From Pyricularia pennisetigena (Eukaryota > Ascomycota > Sordariomycetes > Magnaporthales > Pyriculariaceae): a stretch of 64,000 bases of DNA. Under the pieces are notes generated by a model. That model saw nothing but the letters and a program-made list of their open reading frames with translations, was not told the origin of the DNA and did not search any database. Positions 44,342-56,842 of this stretch are shown piece after piece. The position numbers were made by a program, and so were the translations under genes. The stretch spans positions 620,001-684,000 of the forward strand of contig NW_021940919.1 of NCBI RefSeq assembly GCF_004337985.1. Reading direction: 5' to 3'. Positions within the stretch are counted from its first letter, which is position 1. Every line of letters starts with the position of its first letter.

Positions 44342-46333
44342 CTAGGCCGGCCAGTAGGACCGCCTGACGAGACCGTCGAACGAGCCTGAGGAACTTCGTG
44401 GTTCGGATTTGTCTTGTTGATTCGGCTGCCGATGGGCACGAAGAGGGTTCGGGTCTGATTGGAAAATGGACCCGAGCTTTGGACATCCACGATCCGTCAA
44501 CTATTTTGGCTTTGCGTTTGATGTTATATTTCCTCTGAGCAGACAAGGACTTGATGGTGATGTGTCTTTAGATCGATGATGGAAGCGTGGCGTTGGGCGG
44601 AATACCAAAGACTCCAGGAACAATATCTCCGGATGGACCCGCCGGCCGCTCACCCAAACTCTTCCAGCGTTCGGCCTGCTGCAGGGGACACTGTCGACGA
44701 CGATTGTGGGGGGTAGCCGGAGTTATTTTGCGGGCAGGCTTCGGGTCAGGCCGCTTCAGCCGAGTTTTAACTTTTTCGAACCTACTGGCTCGTGCTGGAC
44801 CCTGCCCTTTTGTTCTCTGTTATAAGCGAGACGGCTCGTAGCGAGGGTTATTTTGTAGGTGCGCAGCAGACACCGTCCATCTGAGGCACCGCGGCGAAGA
44901 AGCTGTGGCGAAGTCGCACTCCCAGCATGGCCTAGCGTACCGACGCAATGGTGACAGACTTGACTTTCGGGGGTGGGCTGTGACAGCAAACCAAAATTTA
45001 TGGGCGCTCCTTGACGACGCAACACAAGCTGGGTGCCGACCACCGCTTGAGTTGGGAAACAACTATAAAGCCAGGCAAGGGAGCCCCTTCACATTCCAAC
45101 TACTGTAGTTCCTTTTACCCTCTTTTCTGTTTAAGCAAGTGTGGCGCGTGTCTGTGAGGAAAGGGGAGAAAAAGCTGTGAACTCCGCTCTTCAGCCGCTC
45201 AGGGTATGCTCTCTTTGGGCACTACACCTCCGCTGCACTGGGCTTTGTGTGGTGGCGCTTGCGTGCGTTATTGCACTCGCAACGACGCTCAAGGCCCGGA
45301 GCAAATGCTCCTGGAATTTCCCCTGACGTTGGCCCCGCCACCCAACAGGAAAAAACCGGGGCCGGCAGGTCTAGCCTTCTTCCACTGGAGGAACATCAGA
45401 GACGTTCCGCAAACACGCCATAAAGATTATTTTTTGACTTTGTGAATAGGGCTGCGTATTTGGGGAGGGACTACATCAGTTAGGTGACACAGGGGGAACA
45501 AACTGCAAACATGGCACTTTTTTCCAAACGGTAACGAGTCTACCCGTCCGTGCCTTTATAAGCGTCACTGGGAGAAAATGCTGGACGTTTTGAGAACTTT
45601 CCTTCGGACCTTCAGATGCAACCTTGTGACACTTAAAACCTCCGGGTTTAGGTTACACGCAGATCTGGGAACCGTTGCTGCCCAAAATGTTGCAATTAAT
45701 ACCGCTCGAGAAGAAAATCCCTACAAAAGTAATAATAATTACGATATTGAAGGGGGACAATGAAAAAAAAAAAAAATGAAAAAAAATAGAAAAATAAAAA
45801 GCTTGGCCGAGAACCCTGAATCGGGGGTTCGAAGCTCAGAGCTGAACCGTCCGTCAGTCAATCGGCAGACCTTCAGACCGGGGCAGCCTGCCAAGCAAAC
45901 GGTGGTACACTGTTTGATGGGCTCCCAGTGAAAATTAATCCCAAGGTAAGGTAAGTTGACTGTCCGCGGCAAGTTGGGCCGGCGCAGCCGCATTTATTGT
46001 ACTGTCTTTTCTTTTCTTTCTTTTTTTTTTTTTCTTCTTTTTTTTCGCCCCCGATCTTATCAACAACTTATATCCTCGCCCACCAACCAGCAATCGGCTT
46101 CTCTTGTTTCTGGTTTGGTTACCTCCTAGTCTAGTACACATACAGAGTCTCTCCAGCATTTGGTTCCTTCCCTTGGGATAATGAAATGGTGAGGGGCTGA
46201 AGGCAGGACAGGCCTGTCTTTTCCCGTCCAACTCGCGCGATCGCTGCACGACACGCATTTGGCGTGACCGTACCCGAAGATCGGGTGGATCAAGACACCC
46301 TGCTGGCGAAAATGTTACCCGCCCTGTTCTTTT

Positions 46334-46337
<4 letters not shown>

Positions 46338-46394
<57 letters not shown>
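46338..46394. repeat. Poly-T tract (57 bases)
   Basis: A pure T homopolymer, the longest in the window. It could be the tail of a minus-strand retroposon, but no element body or target duplication was seen beside it. Confidence 0.95.
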
Positions 46395-46656
46395 CTGTCT
46401 CGCACAACGGCAGGAGAAAAACAAATTATTATGAATTTTAGGTACATACATTCATCGCTCAAGCTGCCCTGTGCTGCCGAACCTCCTGCAGGCCTACCGA
46501 ACTAGATCGATGGGTGGATGGGTAGGCAGGTATGTATGTATGTGCTTCTAACGTTCTACCTTGGCACACGTAGTACCATTGGTTGACAAAAGGTATCTCT
46601 CTATCTGGCCTTGCTTACTGCGGCAACACGAGCGTGGTAGGGTGCAGGGATCGGGG

Positions 46657-46657
46657 A

Positions 46658-46688
<31 letters not shown>

Positions 46689-46705
46689 CACACCCACACC
46701 CACAC
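46657..46705. repeat. Poly-A followed by (CA)n and CCCACA microsatellite
   Basis: About 18 A, then ten or so CA units, then CCCACACCCACAC. It is a compound simple repeat in non-coding DNA. Confidence 0.95.
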
Positions 46706-48714
46706 AAATTGAAGTCTGTCTACCTACTCCGTACCTACCCACGAGAGCACCACCACGTGCATGCCCCGCTTCTCTTGAACTGCTGGCTTTCGTACTGGGA
46801 CCCCGCCATCAAATGGTAATTGCCAGCCGCAGACCCATGTCAACGAACTTTTCGTTCGCTTTGCCCAATCCAGGTAAGGGTCCCCAATGATGCGCACCCT
46901 AGTGTGGCGCCGAGGAAATCCTTACTTCGTAATGTGAGGCTTCGAGGAGTGACCTTTTTTTTTTTGAGTTCAGATGTAATGATCTTGGTTTTAACTATCT
47001 TATTGGAAAGATGCAATGCGACCTACTATGTTACTTGCATGCCAGATGTTTCGCCTCACTTGTTTTCTTCACTGTGGTTCCTGACATTTCCATTTGCACT
47101 CATACTATGTAGTACTGCCTGTGCCAAGCAGGTTCAGGTTGCCTCTGCCGGCCTATCACACTTGTTTGCCTGCCGCCGCAAGGTAACGCCTACAGTTAGT
47201 TATAGCACTCGGGGCGGCATCCAAACTTGAATTAAGACCCAAAGCGTTGTGACGTTGTACGGGGTACATTTGATTCTTTTCTCTCACCGAGTCCGGCATG
47301 CAGAGGACACTGTCTACGTAACTGGGCCCGGCTCAGGCCCCGTTTCCTGAATTGCTAAATTAGTATCGCTGCATGTAACACCAAGAGTATTATGTTCTCC
47401 TATGGTAGTAGATAGGCTTGATCAATATCACTCAAAAGCTTTACTACATACTACCATAGTAGCTAGCAGAGAGTGGCAAGATACCTCAAAAGTTGCCAGA
47501 CCCACCTTGCGTATGCCAGGTTCGTACCAAGATACCATGGATTCTGGACGAGGCCAACATGGCCCAACTCCCTGTCACACATCTTTTGCCATGTGGACTT
47601 GAACGCTCGTCATCTATGAGAATTGCGACGAGATGTACGTAGCACGATGTATCATCCTCCGAATCCTTATCCGTCTGTTTTGATGTCCGGCAGGCACGGG
47701 TGGTGGCGGCCCACTCACCCGGCCTGCCGGGATGTCCACCATGTGGCTGTCCCTTGCCGACAATTTGCCGGCCTGCGTTCCATTATAATAACATTGATAA
47801 GCACGTATAAGGTACAGATGCATTAGTACTCTGTGTGGCATTTGCATTGTAATAGAGCCTCTCGGCTTACTCACAATTATACTACCAAGTATTACCTACT
47901 ATCCTATCATGAGATTAACAACTCAGGGGTCCGCTGTAACCATTGTTGTGGACATAGTGGCTTTGTTTGTGGCGGAAATTCCGCTCCAGCCCAGCTTGCC
48001 GCCGGCAATTTATTCCTATTTAGATCACCGAGTCGGCATCTTCCAATCGGACAAAAGAAACGGACAAAAGTACAAGACAATGAATGATGTTTAGAAGGAA
48101 CCGACCAAACTTTTGCTGCATTTACCCTTGAAGCCAGGAAAGCCAGTCTTTCGGTGGCGATGTTGGAAAACTTTCTACAAGGTTCTTCAAACCTCATTGA
48201 GAGACAAACCACGTGATCTAGTACGAGTCAAAATTGCTTTGAATTGATGCCCAAAATCAAAATATCAAGGAAGAACCCTTTCTTCTCGAAGCCTGACCAA
48301 TTCCAGAATATTCCTCCAGTCCACTGTCAATATTGTCCCTTGTGGGTAGTATCATGAGACCCCTATGACGCAATATGGTGTTATTCGTCAATTTCCGTCT
48401 GATGTTCCTGACATCCATGCTTCCGCGCTTAAATCTCTGTTCCGCTACATTATAATAGAGACTAGCGTGCACTCTTTTATTGTCAAGATTTCTTTACAGG
48501 CCCCTAAATTACGTCATGGTTTGTTTCCCAAACGGCAAGTGGTCTTTAACTCTCAAAATTACTGCGGAGTAGAGTGACCTTCTTCTTGGTTCTCCCTTTT
48601 TATTTCCCCTTTCTTTTTTGTCACTCTACCGTGGCATACCTCGGCTTGGCTGAACATCCCTGTCGTTCACGAACCGTACCTTGCTTCGTCTATGGGTACA
48701 TCCTGCAAATTCGC

Positions 48715-48739
48715 AAAAAAAAAAAAAAAAAAAAAAAAA
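48715..48739. repeat. Poly-A tract (25 bases)
   Basis: A pure A homopolymer in non-coding DNA. No element body is evident on either side. Confidence 0.95.
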
Positions 48740-50162
48740 GAGTACATGCTGCAGAGTACATTCATAACATCCAGGTTCATCCCCTGTTGAATCAATGTTA
48801 CCCGATGGGCTGTCAATGTTCCCTTCCGTACCACATCACCGACTCAAGGAGAAATCTATTTGATGACTGTACCAGAAATGTTCCTCCTCTCAATGACACT
48901 GCGCTATCCACGACTTGCATGACTTGCACCTCAAGGCTCCCGACTCCACCGACTTGATACTACACGAACCCAGTACTCTGTCGTCGGGCGCTACGCGCCT
49001 GAATAGCCCCCAGTTTCTTGGCGCCCATCTCCGTCAGGTCCATTAGACTGGTAGATTTTGAGATATCCAGACTCGAATCTCCACATTGATAGATATGACT
49101 GTTGCACCGTGGTTCAATCTCGATCTACTCTGTACCAAGTCTTGTATGTTGATGGTCCCGCTGACTTCCCACTTGCCAGTCGCTTATCCAGTGGGTAACA
49201 GACCCGGTCTGCAACTCGGGTATTTGCACAGTCCCGAGACTCTGTACTATGTTGGGTGGCTGACATACGGAGCACTTTCTTTCTATGGCACAGCGGGGCC
49301 TCTTCTTGGATGGAGGATGTATATAGTAAGTATGCATACAGTATGCATGAATCGTGTTCGCTCACAACACATGATACTGTAGTACTCACTCATAGTAGAA
49401 TGGTAGTATACCACGTAATCCCGTCTCATCGATCAAGACCCGCGCCCATGTTTCATCAGAACCGTGGAAGGGGATGGATGTCAGCCTGACAGATCGAGAT
49501 TGTGCATAGGACGGGACTGATATGGAAGATGACGGGCAGGCCGATGCCTGTGCTTACGTAGCATGGCCCAGTCTCCTCTTTGGTAGACAGTAATTAACAC
49601 GACGCAGGGGCCTCCATATGGATGGTCAGTTTGTTGACACCGCCACACATATGCATTGGCGGCAAGTCGGACAAGGGCGAATTGGTTCAGCATTTCGATA
49701 TCCTATGGGCCAGACACTGCCATACCATCAACCATGGTTGAGCTCCACCAGCTTGTTCGAATATGCAACTATCACCTTCCATCCTCTCACATTGGTTCGA
49801 GAGAAGCCACATCACATGTGTGTTGAATACATACAGCATAGGTGGCTACAGGCTGATAAAGAAGCCACGTCGGGGTGGCGAGGTTGACGCTGCCCTTATT
49901 TTGGCAAGCTGTCAGTAGTGGCGACCCCGACGAACGAGCCACGGTCGCCATCACCATCCTGACCGCGCCCATCTGGGGTCGCACGCACATGCTGTCCGAA
50001 TCACCGAGGTTGTGAGAGGCACGATCAGCAGCCAAGGCGGCATGGCTGCATGAGAGACGCGTTGACTGTACAGTGACCCTCAAGGAGTCGGGCGTGGATT
50101 ATCATCGATTGAACTTGATAACATGTCTGCATTAAGCATTCCTTCACATACGACCATACCGA

Positions 50163-50278
50163 CTAGTCTCAGGCTCATCCTAGAACGAACGCTCCGCAAT
50201 TGATCCACTTCGTTCGCTTCGCTCCACTTCGTGGCTCAATTGCGGCGTTGGTTGTACCTGTGGGTCAGGTCCACCCAA
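50163..50278 (+). repeat. ~115-bp dispersed repeat, intact copy, with a strong hairpin
   Basis: It begins CTAGTCTCAGGCTCATCC and continues to GTCAGGTCCACCCAA. An inverted repeat CCGCAATTGA (50194-50203) pairs perfectly with TCAATTGCGG (50236-50245). After one mismatch, CCAC pairs with GTGG, giving a stem of about 15 bp around a CTTCG-rich loop. A second, mutated copy in the same orientation lies at 52213-52325. The two copies flank the DNA transposon. Confidence 0.8.
50194..50245. other. Hairpin inside the flanking repeat
   Basis: A stem of 10 perfect pairs, one mismatch and four more pairs. The loop is TTCGTTCGCTTCGCTCCACTTC-like, made of CTTCG/GTTCG units. Confidence 0.8.
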
Positions 50279-50295
50279 CGATCGCGCTCGTTCTA

Positions 50296-50338
50296 CAGTG
50301 GGTGACCCAGAAGTGGACATGCCCCTAAAATGGACACC
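50296..50338 (+). repeat. Left terminal inverted repeat of the Pot2/Fot1-like element
   Basis: 43 bases, beginning CAGTGGGTGACCCAGAAG and ending AATGGACACC. It matches the complement of 52136-52178 with about four differences. Confidence 0.92.
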
Positions 50339-52135
50339 CTCCCGAAAAACTGCCATAAAAACAACGAACATGCAATTAATCGTTTTTCCGCAGTAAATCG
50401 CAATAAAACCTATATCTATTAATTCGCAAAAAGCTCCTTTACATTATAATCCAAAAATAAAACCGTAAATCCCTGGTCCTAATCCTAATTTCGGTATTAT
50501 TACCGGATTTTAACCTTTATAACCGCCCTTTTCTAATTTAAACCGTAAACCGTTTCCTATACACCGGCTTATTTATAAAAGGAATTTTGGGCTTCGCGGC
50601 GCACGCGTTTTCTAAATACAGGTTTAAAAATCTTAATTTTTTCGTTTAACCGCTTGTTTTCGGAAGTAAAATTCGCGATTTAAATAATTTAATAATTTAT
50701 AATTTTGGATATTTTTTATATAAAATTAACCAAATTTTTTTTGCATTCGCCTTACCGGCCTATTATTTACATAACCTGTTTTTTAATATTTTAAAAGGTT
50801 TTTGGGGTCCCGAAAATAACGTTGGCCATATTTTAATCCGAATTACGGTTAAAAATCGTTACCTGGGTAACCCTTAAATTAAAATTTACCATTCGATCCG
50901 GAATTAATATTTAAAGGGGTATTACCGGCCAAATCCCGGTTTTGCGGAAACCGGAAATTACGTTGCGAACTGATAAACCGGTTATAAAAACGTTTCGATA
51001 AACGGTAAAAAACCGTTTTCGTTATTTAGGCGTAATAATATTTAACGACGTAAAAAATTTTATATATTACCGGTAATAGGTTTTAATAGGGCTAAAAACA
51101 AAAATATTTAACGGTTAAATAAAATGTAAATTATAAATAAATAAATATTCGAGGAAAACCTTGTTTTTAAACGTTTTAAATATAAATTGAATTAATTAAT
51201 ACGTTAAAATTTAATTTAATATCAATAACCGCTATTTTATATTAATATTTAATTTCGTTTAAAGTAAAAAAACCTGTTTTAACCATTTAAAAACGATTTT
51301 AAAATTAAACCAGCCCGTGGGAGTCGAAACGTACGCCTAATTTTTAATATTAGGTGGAAACTATTGCGTTTATAAAATATTACCCGTTTGGATCACGGTT
51401 AATATAAATTTTTTTTTTTGCAATTACCGTTTCGATAATCGAAGCCCAAATAATATTTAACGTATATATAATTTTAATTTAATTCCGGCGTTTTACGAAA
51501 AATAAACCGTATATTTTTGCGGCCGTTATATCGTTTTATTGGAAATCGTATTCGTTTATATTTACAATATATTTGGGTTTAATTTCGAATTTGGTAATTA
51601 TTTGTTAGTATTGGTTATAAAACGCCCGGATCGATTCGGCCGTGGTTTTTTTAATTCGCGCACCCTCCAAAAAAATCCCGGATTTGGTTTTAATATTTTT
51701 ATTACGGCGTAAAAAACCGGCCAACTAACGCCTACCGAAAACGTTTACGCGTTTTTTCGGCGGTATTAAAAAAAAAGCGAAATTTTTAATTATTTGGTGC
51801 GTGGGCGCCTTTCCAGCGAGTTTTTCGATTTCGATCCAACGGTTAACGAACTTTTCCTATTCGTTAAAAAGTAGCTAATACGGTTTATAGGTTTATTTTC
51901 GATCGAAAACGCCGTTAAAACGACGTATAAAGGTGGTTTTTGGCACGGCCCACTGCGCGGCCATTTTATTTTTCGAAATGCCTGATTTTACGGTTTTAAC
52001 CGCTTGGGTAAGCCTAAATTCCAAAGCTCTCGGTATCACGGTTTTTTTCGGTTTTAAAAACGCGTTATTTGCGGTGCGTTGTCGCGTTAAAGTAGGTGGA
52101 TTGTGTTGAGGATGCTAGAAATTGCTAACAAAACA

Positions 52136-52178
52136 GGTGTCCATTTCAGGTGCATGTCCACTTGTGGGTCACTCACTG
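52136..52178 (-). repeat. Right terminal inverted repeat of the Pot2/Fot1-like element
   Basis: Read on the minus strand it begins CAGTGAGTGACCCACAAG. The TA target duplication follows directly. Confidence 0.92.
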
Positions 52179-52212
52179 TAATCTGAGGACAATTTGTCGA
52201 TTTTCGCCGCTC

Positions 52213-52325
52213 ATGGCTAGTCTCAGGGCTCATCCCTGAAGCCCAAAACTCCACAATTAATCCACTCCGTTCGCTTCGCTCCACTTCGTAATTCAATTAC
52301 GGTTTTGCAATGTATTTGTAAGTCC
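52213..52325 (+). repeat. Second, partly RIP-mutated copy of the ~115-bp hairpin repeat
   Basis: Same order and orientation as 50163-50278. Several differences are G-to-A or C-to-T relative to that copy, for example TCAATTACGG for TCAATTGCGG and AATTAATCC for AATTGATCC. The CTTCGCTCCACTTCGT core is kept. Confidence 0.75.
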
Positions 52326-52999
52326 ATCCAAAAAACGCTTTGGTTCAGGTTTAAAAATAATTTGTCGATTTTCGCCGTTTATAACGGTATTTTTAGCCTT
52401 TTTACGACCGATACTCCTTTATTATTCCATAATTACGTAAAATATCGAAAAAAATATCGTTAAAAATAGGAATTGGTAGGCCTTTTTTTATAAATCTAAA
52501 ATTTTGTATACCCGGTACGTTAATTAAAAACTAAATATAACCCGTTTTTTATCCGTTTATAACGGTATCCCCATTATTAATTTAAAAATACCATTAATAC
52601 CCATTTCGCATTTTAATAATAACGATTATAATCCCTTAAAATTTATATATAAAAAATCGTAAAAATGAAAGAAATTTTTTCATATAAATTTTAATCCAAA
52701 TATCGCAAAATTATTTATTCTATAATCCGTATAAAATAAATTTTATTTAATATATTATAAATCCACTTATAAATACCATTGATATTTATTTCGTATTTTA
52801 CTAATAACGATTATGATCCGTTAAAATTTATATAAAAAAAATCGCAAAAACGAAAAAAATTTTATATATAAATTTTAATATAAATAACGTAAACCCATTA
52901 ATTTTACAATCCGTATAAGGTATATATTTTATAATACGTTATATATCCACCCATTAAAAAAAACCATTATTTCCGCAAATTTTCGTATATTCGTATTAA

Positions 53000-55200
53000 A
53001 TTATATATATATAATATCTGGAAACACGTTTATATATATTTCGTTTTTCTACCAAATCGACGCAATCTTTCGCGGTCCTAATCCCGCACACGCGGCGGTA
53101 AATACCTTTTCCGACGTATATATTTTCCCGGAATCATACGCTAAAACCAGAATTTTTAATAATTTAAATTTATAATATAAATTCGTTTTTTTAAATTATT
53201 ATATGGTTTTTAAACCTTTGTAAACCCCCTAATATTCCTGCACAAATCCTATATTATAACCAAATATAATATATATACCGGGTTTTATATAATGCAAAAA
53301 ATATTATTTTGCTGGTAAAAACCGGGTACGGGAAAAATATAATATTGCAAATTACCTCGGTTATTCGCAATAATATTATTATTATCCAAATAATCCTATT
53401 AAATAAATTAAAGCAAAAACAATTACACAATATATAACGTTATCCCGCCGCGAACCCCAAATTAATCGACCAATTTATTTTAAACGTAAATATAAATATA
53501 CGGTTTTTATTATTAAAATTAATTTTATTTAGTACGACCTTTTTTGGAACCCGTAAACGGTTTATAAATATACGCATATTTTTCAAACCCGGAATAAATT
53601 ACCAATTACCGATTCCTTAAATGTTTTCGATATTTTATATTCCATTAACGCATTGTTTTATTTATTATTAATAAATTTTATATAATTTTACAATGGAAAG
53701 ATTTTAGGAAACTGTTTTTTATATTACGTTTGATCCAGGTAATTATACCAGTAACCGTATTTATATTCAGGTATACCGTGATTTTTATAATAAAGATTTA
53801 AATTTACGTTTTCGACCAATTATATTATAAAAAAATAATACGTTTCGTTAAAACGCCTTTCGACCGACCCGAAATTACAATTATAATATAATATTTGGAA
53901 CGTAAGATTTTAATTAACGATTACCGGCGTTTTTTATTCCTAATAAAAAATATTACATTATTATCCGCCACCCGTATTTTTAAAACCATTATATATATAA
54001 ACGCCAGGAACCGTATTATTTAAATACGTTAATTCCTAGTAAAGAATTTCGTATTTAGGAAATTTATGAAACGAAACGCAACCGATATAATTATCCGGTA
54101 TAATGCATTTATATTTAAAATCAATAAAATTAAAATTTACGCAAATTTTTCCAAACCGGATTTTAAAATTCGTATTATGTTTTCCATTTTATTTTTGGGT
54201 ATAAATATAAATATATTTAATATAAGACGTATAATATAATACGGCGCGTTAATATTAAACGACCCCGCAAACCTATGATAAAAATTCGGACGAACCGCAC
54301 GCGGGCCCAACCGTAAAAAAACCGCATATTTTCTTGCATTTTATTAGTATTTCGATATATAGGGGTCCATCGTTAAATACAAATTAATTAAACCAAAATT
54401 ATCAATTAAACTAACCAGATAACCCGTAATATTACGAAAAAAACGTTAAAAATTTACAAATTACCCATTTAAATTTTTTAACGTATTTATAAACGCGGTT
54501 ATTCCCTATTAATTTTCCACGTATGGTTGAATTTAATTTAAACGATAATAACCGGGTAAAAGCGTCGAAACTATTATAAACCGGTCTTTTAAATATACTT
54601 AAACTACGCGTTCCGCCCCATTGGACGCAATAGGAAATAATAAATAGGAAAAAATTAAAAAAAAGACGTTAAATATGCAAATTTTCGCTAACGTTAAATG
54701 TTTTCGACGAATTATATTGCATTTTATACAGGAAACGAATCCATTTTTCTTAATAAACCAATTTAAAAACTGTCGCAACGTTTGCGTGCACCAAATTGGA
54801 GTTTTACCCGCATTACCCCCTAAAAAACCGCCAATTAAAATATTTAAAAAAAATTCCAAAAAATGTTATATATTTAAATAATTGGACAAATGGGGTACCT
54901 ATTTTATAATAACGATTTGTTTCCCAAACCCGCGGCGGTTATACGACCTATTATCCCAATTAATGCTATTTAAACCAATAATTTTTAATATCGCTAAAAT
55001 ATTCGTCCATTCCTATAATTGGGAATGGACGAAAAACGATTTGCTGGAAAATATTTTAAATCTACAATTAGTTAATGGTTTAAATAATGTAACGATTATT
55101 TCGTTATTCAATTCCCAGTAATATACGAAAATGGGATGCGAAATTACGCTTTTTATTTGCATAAATAATAAAAGAAAGGCGGCGGAATTAAAATACTATG
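53000..55200 (+). pseudogene. RecQ-type DNA helicase relic (telomere-linked-helicase-like), RIP-mutated
   Basis: A broken plus-strand helicase reading, with limits approximate. A Walker A region reads VKTGYGKNIILQITSVIRNN (about 53315-53370), where RecQ proteins have PTGSGKS. The Ser-to-Asn change fits G-to-A mutation. Near 54210-54330 comes RRIIQYGA, then KFGRTARGPNRKKTAYF, aligning with the RecQ VIHYGAP and QESGRAGRDG motifs; the Glu-to-Lys, Ser-to-Phe and Ala-to-Thr changes are all C/G to T/A. Downstream readings 54675-54881 and 54882-55121 are open and continue the C-terminal part. Many TAA and TAG codons interrupt it. Such RecQ genes often sit at fungal chromosome ends (TLH genes), but no telomere repeat is present here, so a telomeric location is only a possibility. 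Confidence 0.65.
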
Positions 55201-56641
55201 GTATTTTAGGAAACGATGGATATAATTAATAATTATTCGGGAAAACAAATTAATAAACGCCGACGAACGAATTAAACGGTATTATAATCAAAGGTTAAAA
55301 TATTAGCTAACGTTAACGGTTATAAAAATATCCAGCATAGGAACGCTTATAAATTTATAATTTAAAAGCTAAAAAGCGATTGGAATTAAACCATAATTTA
55401 AATTAAATAACGTACCCTGGACTATAAAAGGGTCGAACGACGAAGAAAGCGACGCCGAATTGGATTAATCAAAAACGGAAAATTAAATAACGTAAAATAT
55501 GTAATTATCAAATATTGAAATCCCCAACTAACGGCCTAAATAAAACGACCAAATGCCGGATAATAATAATTATTACGTAAATCAAAAGTTTGGATTATAT
55601 ATAAGCTGGTACGGCGTAACGGCGCCCCGATTAAAAATAAAAGGGTTTAATATTACGAATTGTAATAATTATTACGGTTAAATTCCGGAAATTTTGGCGT
55701 TTCCACTTTAATTTTATTTTATTAGCAAAAAACCCTATATATAAACCCAATTATAAATAGCTCCTTTTTTATTTTTAGTAGCTTTTTTTTTTACAATAAA
55801 AACCTTTTTCCCGGCCGCCAGATTTTTTTTGTAACGATTAATAAAAAATTGTAACAATTAAACCAGCGTTTGATTTTTAATTAGCAAACGTAATAATTAT
55901 TATAATCGCAAAAATATTTTAGCAAATATTGCAAACATATTCGTTAGGAAGTTTAATTAAAGCATTTTTAATTGGATAAAATTATTTATACCCTATTTAC
56001 CCAAACAGGTATTAACCCAGTTATAATAAAGGTAAATTATAATTAGCGCCCCTATATTGCAAGGGTACCCCCCACTCGGTTAAATCCGGGGTAAATTAAT
56101 TAACTTTACTGTAATAATAGTTACAATAATTGCTTCAATTCGTCAAAAACCGTAACAATTCTCACAATTACAGTTTTTTATTATTATAATTTCCAAAAAA
56201 CGCCAAAAAGGTAAAACCTCCGCCCAAACCACCACCATATTTACGCTGGGATATATACCTAATAATGTTAAATTATTTACTAATTTAATAACTATACCAT
56301 AAAAAGGAACGCGGATAAAAAAAATAAACTAATGTTTTAAAAATTTGGAAAATTATAACGCGGATATTGCAATTATTTTGGAATCAAATTTTGCTCGGTT
56401 GGACCGTTTTATATTACAAAATTATTTAAGTATAACCGGAATCCTTTTATATTTTCCCTTTGTTCCTAATAATAATAATAATTAAAATAATACCAATATA
56501 AATTCCGCCGATAACGAATTTACCCCCGCCCCCGTCGATTATAATAACGACGATATTTATATAAACGAAAACGATAACCAATTTACCCCCGCGTCCGCCA
56601 ATAAAGGCGATAATAATATTAATATGGACGATAATTATAAC
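55201..56641. other. AT-rich, RIP-mutated DNA with an acidic reading near its end
   Basis: No intact gene. From about 56480 the plus strand is open in a frame rich in Asp, Asn and Glu, with a repeated QFTPAS/EFTPAP unit. That frame runs into the LTR insertion and resumes for a few codons after 57288. The rest carries dense stops in all frames. Confidence 0.5.
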
Positions 56642-56646
56642 GAACC
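56642..56646 (+). repeat. Left copy of 5-bp target-site duplication GAACC
   Basis: GAACC directly before TGTGAAC. The same five bases follow the right end at 57283-57287. Confidence 0.85.
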
Positions 56647-56655
56647 TGTGAACAT

Positions 56656-56739
56656 GGCTAGCGCAGGGCTAATTATATTAGCTACCCTGCATTATTTTAC
56701 AACGGCTAGCACGGGCTAATTTTATTAGTCACCCTGCAT
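56656..56739 (+). repeat. Imperfect tandem duplication inside the LTR-like element
   Basis: Two units of GGCTAGC-x-GGGCTAAT...TTAGYnACCCTGCAT, separated by 11 bases. Each unit is itself partly palindromic (GGGCTAAT against ATTAG...CCC). Confidence 0.75.
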
Positions 56740-56842
56740 CGAATAAATAAATAACAAATAAAACGTATACGCGTTTATACACACAAAGCTTTATATATCA
56801 CGTCTTTGTTCATAGTTTCAACAACAAAACAAATACGTCATA

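Larger units (their letters stand above)
44342..50165. other. Long region without a supported gene, 5.8 kb, rich in homopolymer tracts
   Basis: Base composition is ordinary, unlike the AT-rich block to the right. ORFs are all short and show no domain, signal peptide or splice-supported extension. Tracts include 57 T at 46338-46394, A then CA at 46657-46705 and 25 A at 48715-48739. An 11-bp inverted repeat (CTATGGTAGTA) lies at 47400-47410 and 47449-47459. It forms a buffer between genes and the mobile-element block. Confidence 0.5.
50296..52178 (-). mobile_element. Pot2/Fot1-like (Tc1/mariner, pogo clade) DNA transposon, RIP-mutated inside
   Basis: A 1,883-bp element bounded by inverted repeats of about 43 bp, both starting CAGTGRGTGACCCA (R = G left, A right). 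It is flanked by TA on each side (50294-50295 and 52179-52180), the target duplication of this superfamily. Size and repeat length match Pot2/Fot1-type elements. The minus strand carries a broken transposase. After an ATG complement at 51964 comes a helix-turn-helix MAAQWAVPKTTFIRRFNG. A CENP-B-like part, NRWIEIEKLAGKAPTHQIIK, follows. Further down, IVNINEYDF stands where the family has IxNxDExGF, so the first catalytic Asp is now Asn. Several TAA/TAG codons interrupt it. The interior is strongly AT-rich while the termini are nearly unmutated. The element cannot encode a working transposase. Confidence 0.9.

Noticed and set aside
43849..44490. 213-codon minus-strand ORF overlapping the epimerase 3' end
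   Set aside because: No recognisable protein, and it overlaps the supported epimerase exon 7 antisense. The shorter Cys-rich frame within it looks more protein-like.
45800..45850. GGTTCGAAG-containing stretch as a possible tRNA
   Set aside because: Only a B-box-like word; no A box or pairing stems.
47400..47459. 11-bp inverted repeat as a MITE
   Set aside because: Only a short hairpin of about 60 bases, with no target duplication and no second copy seen in the window.
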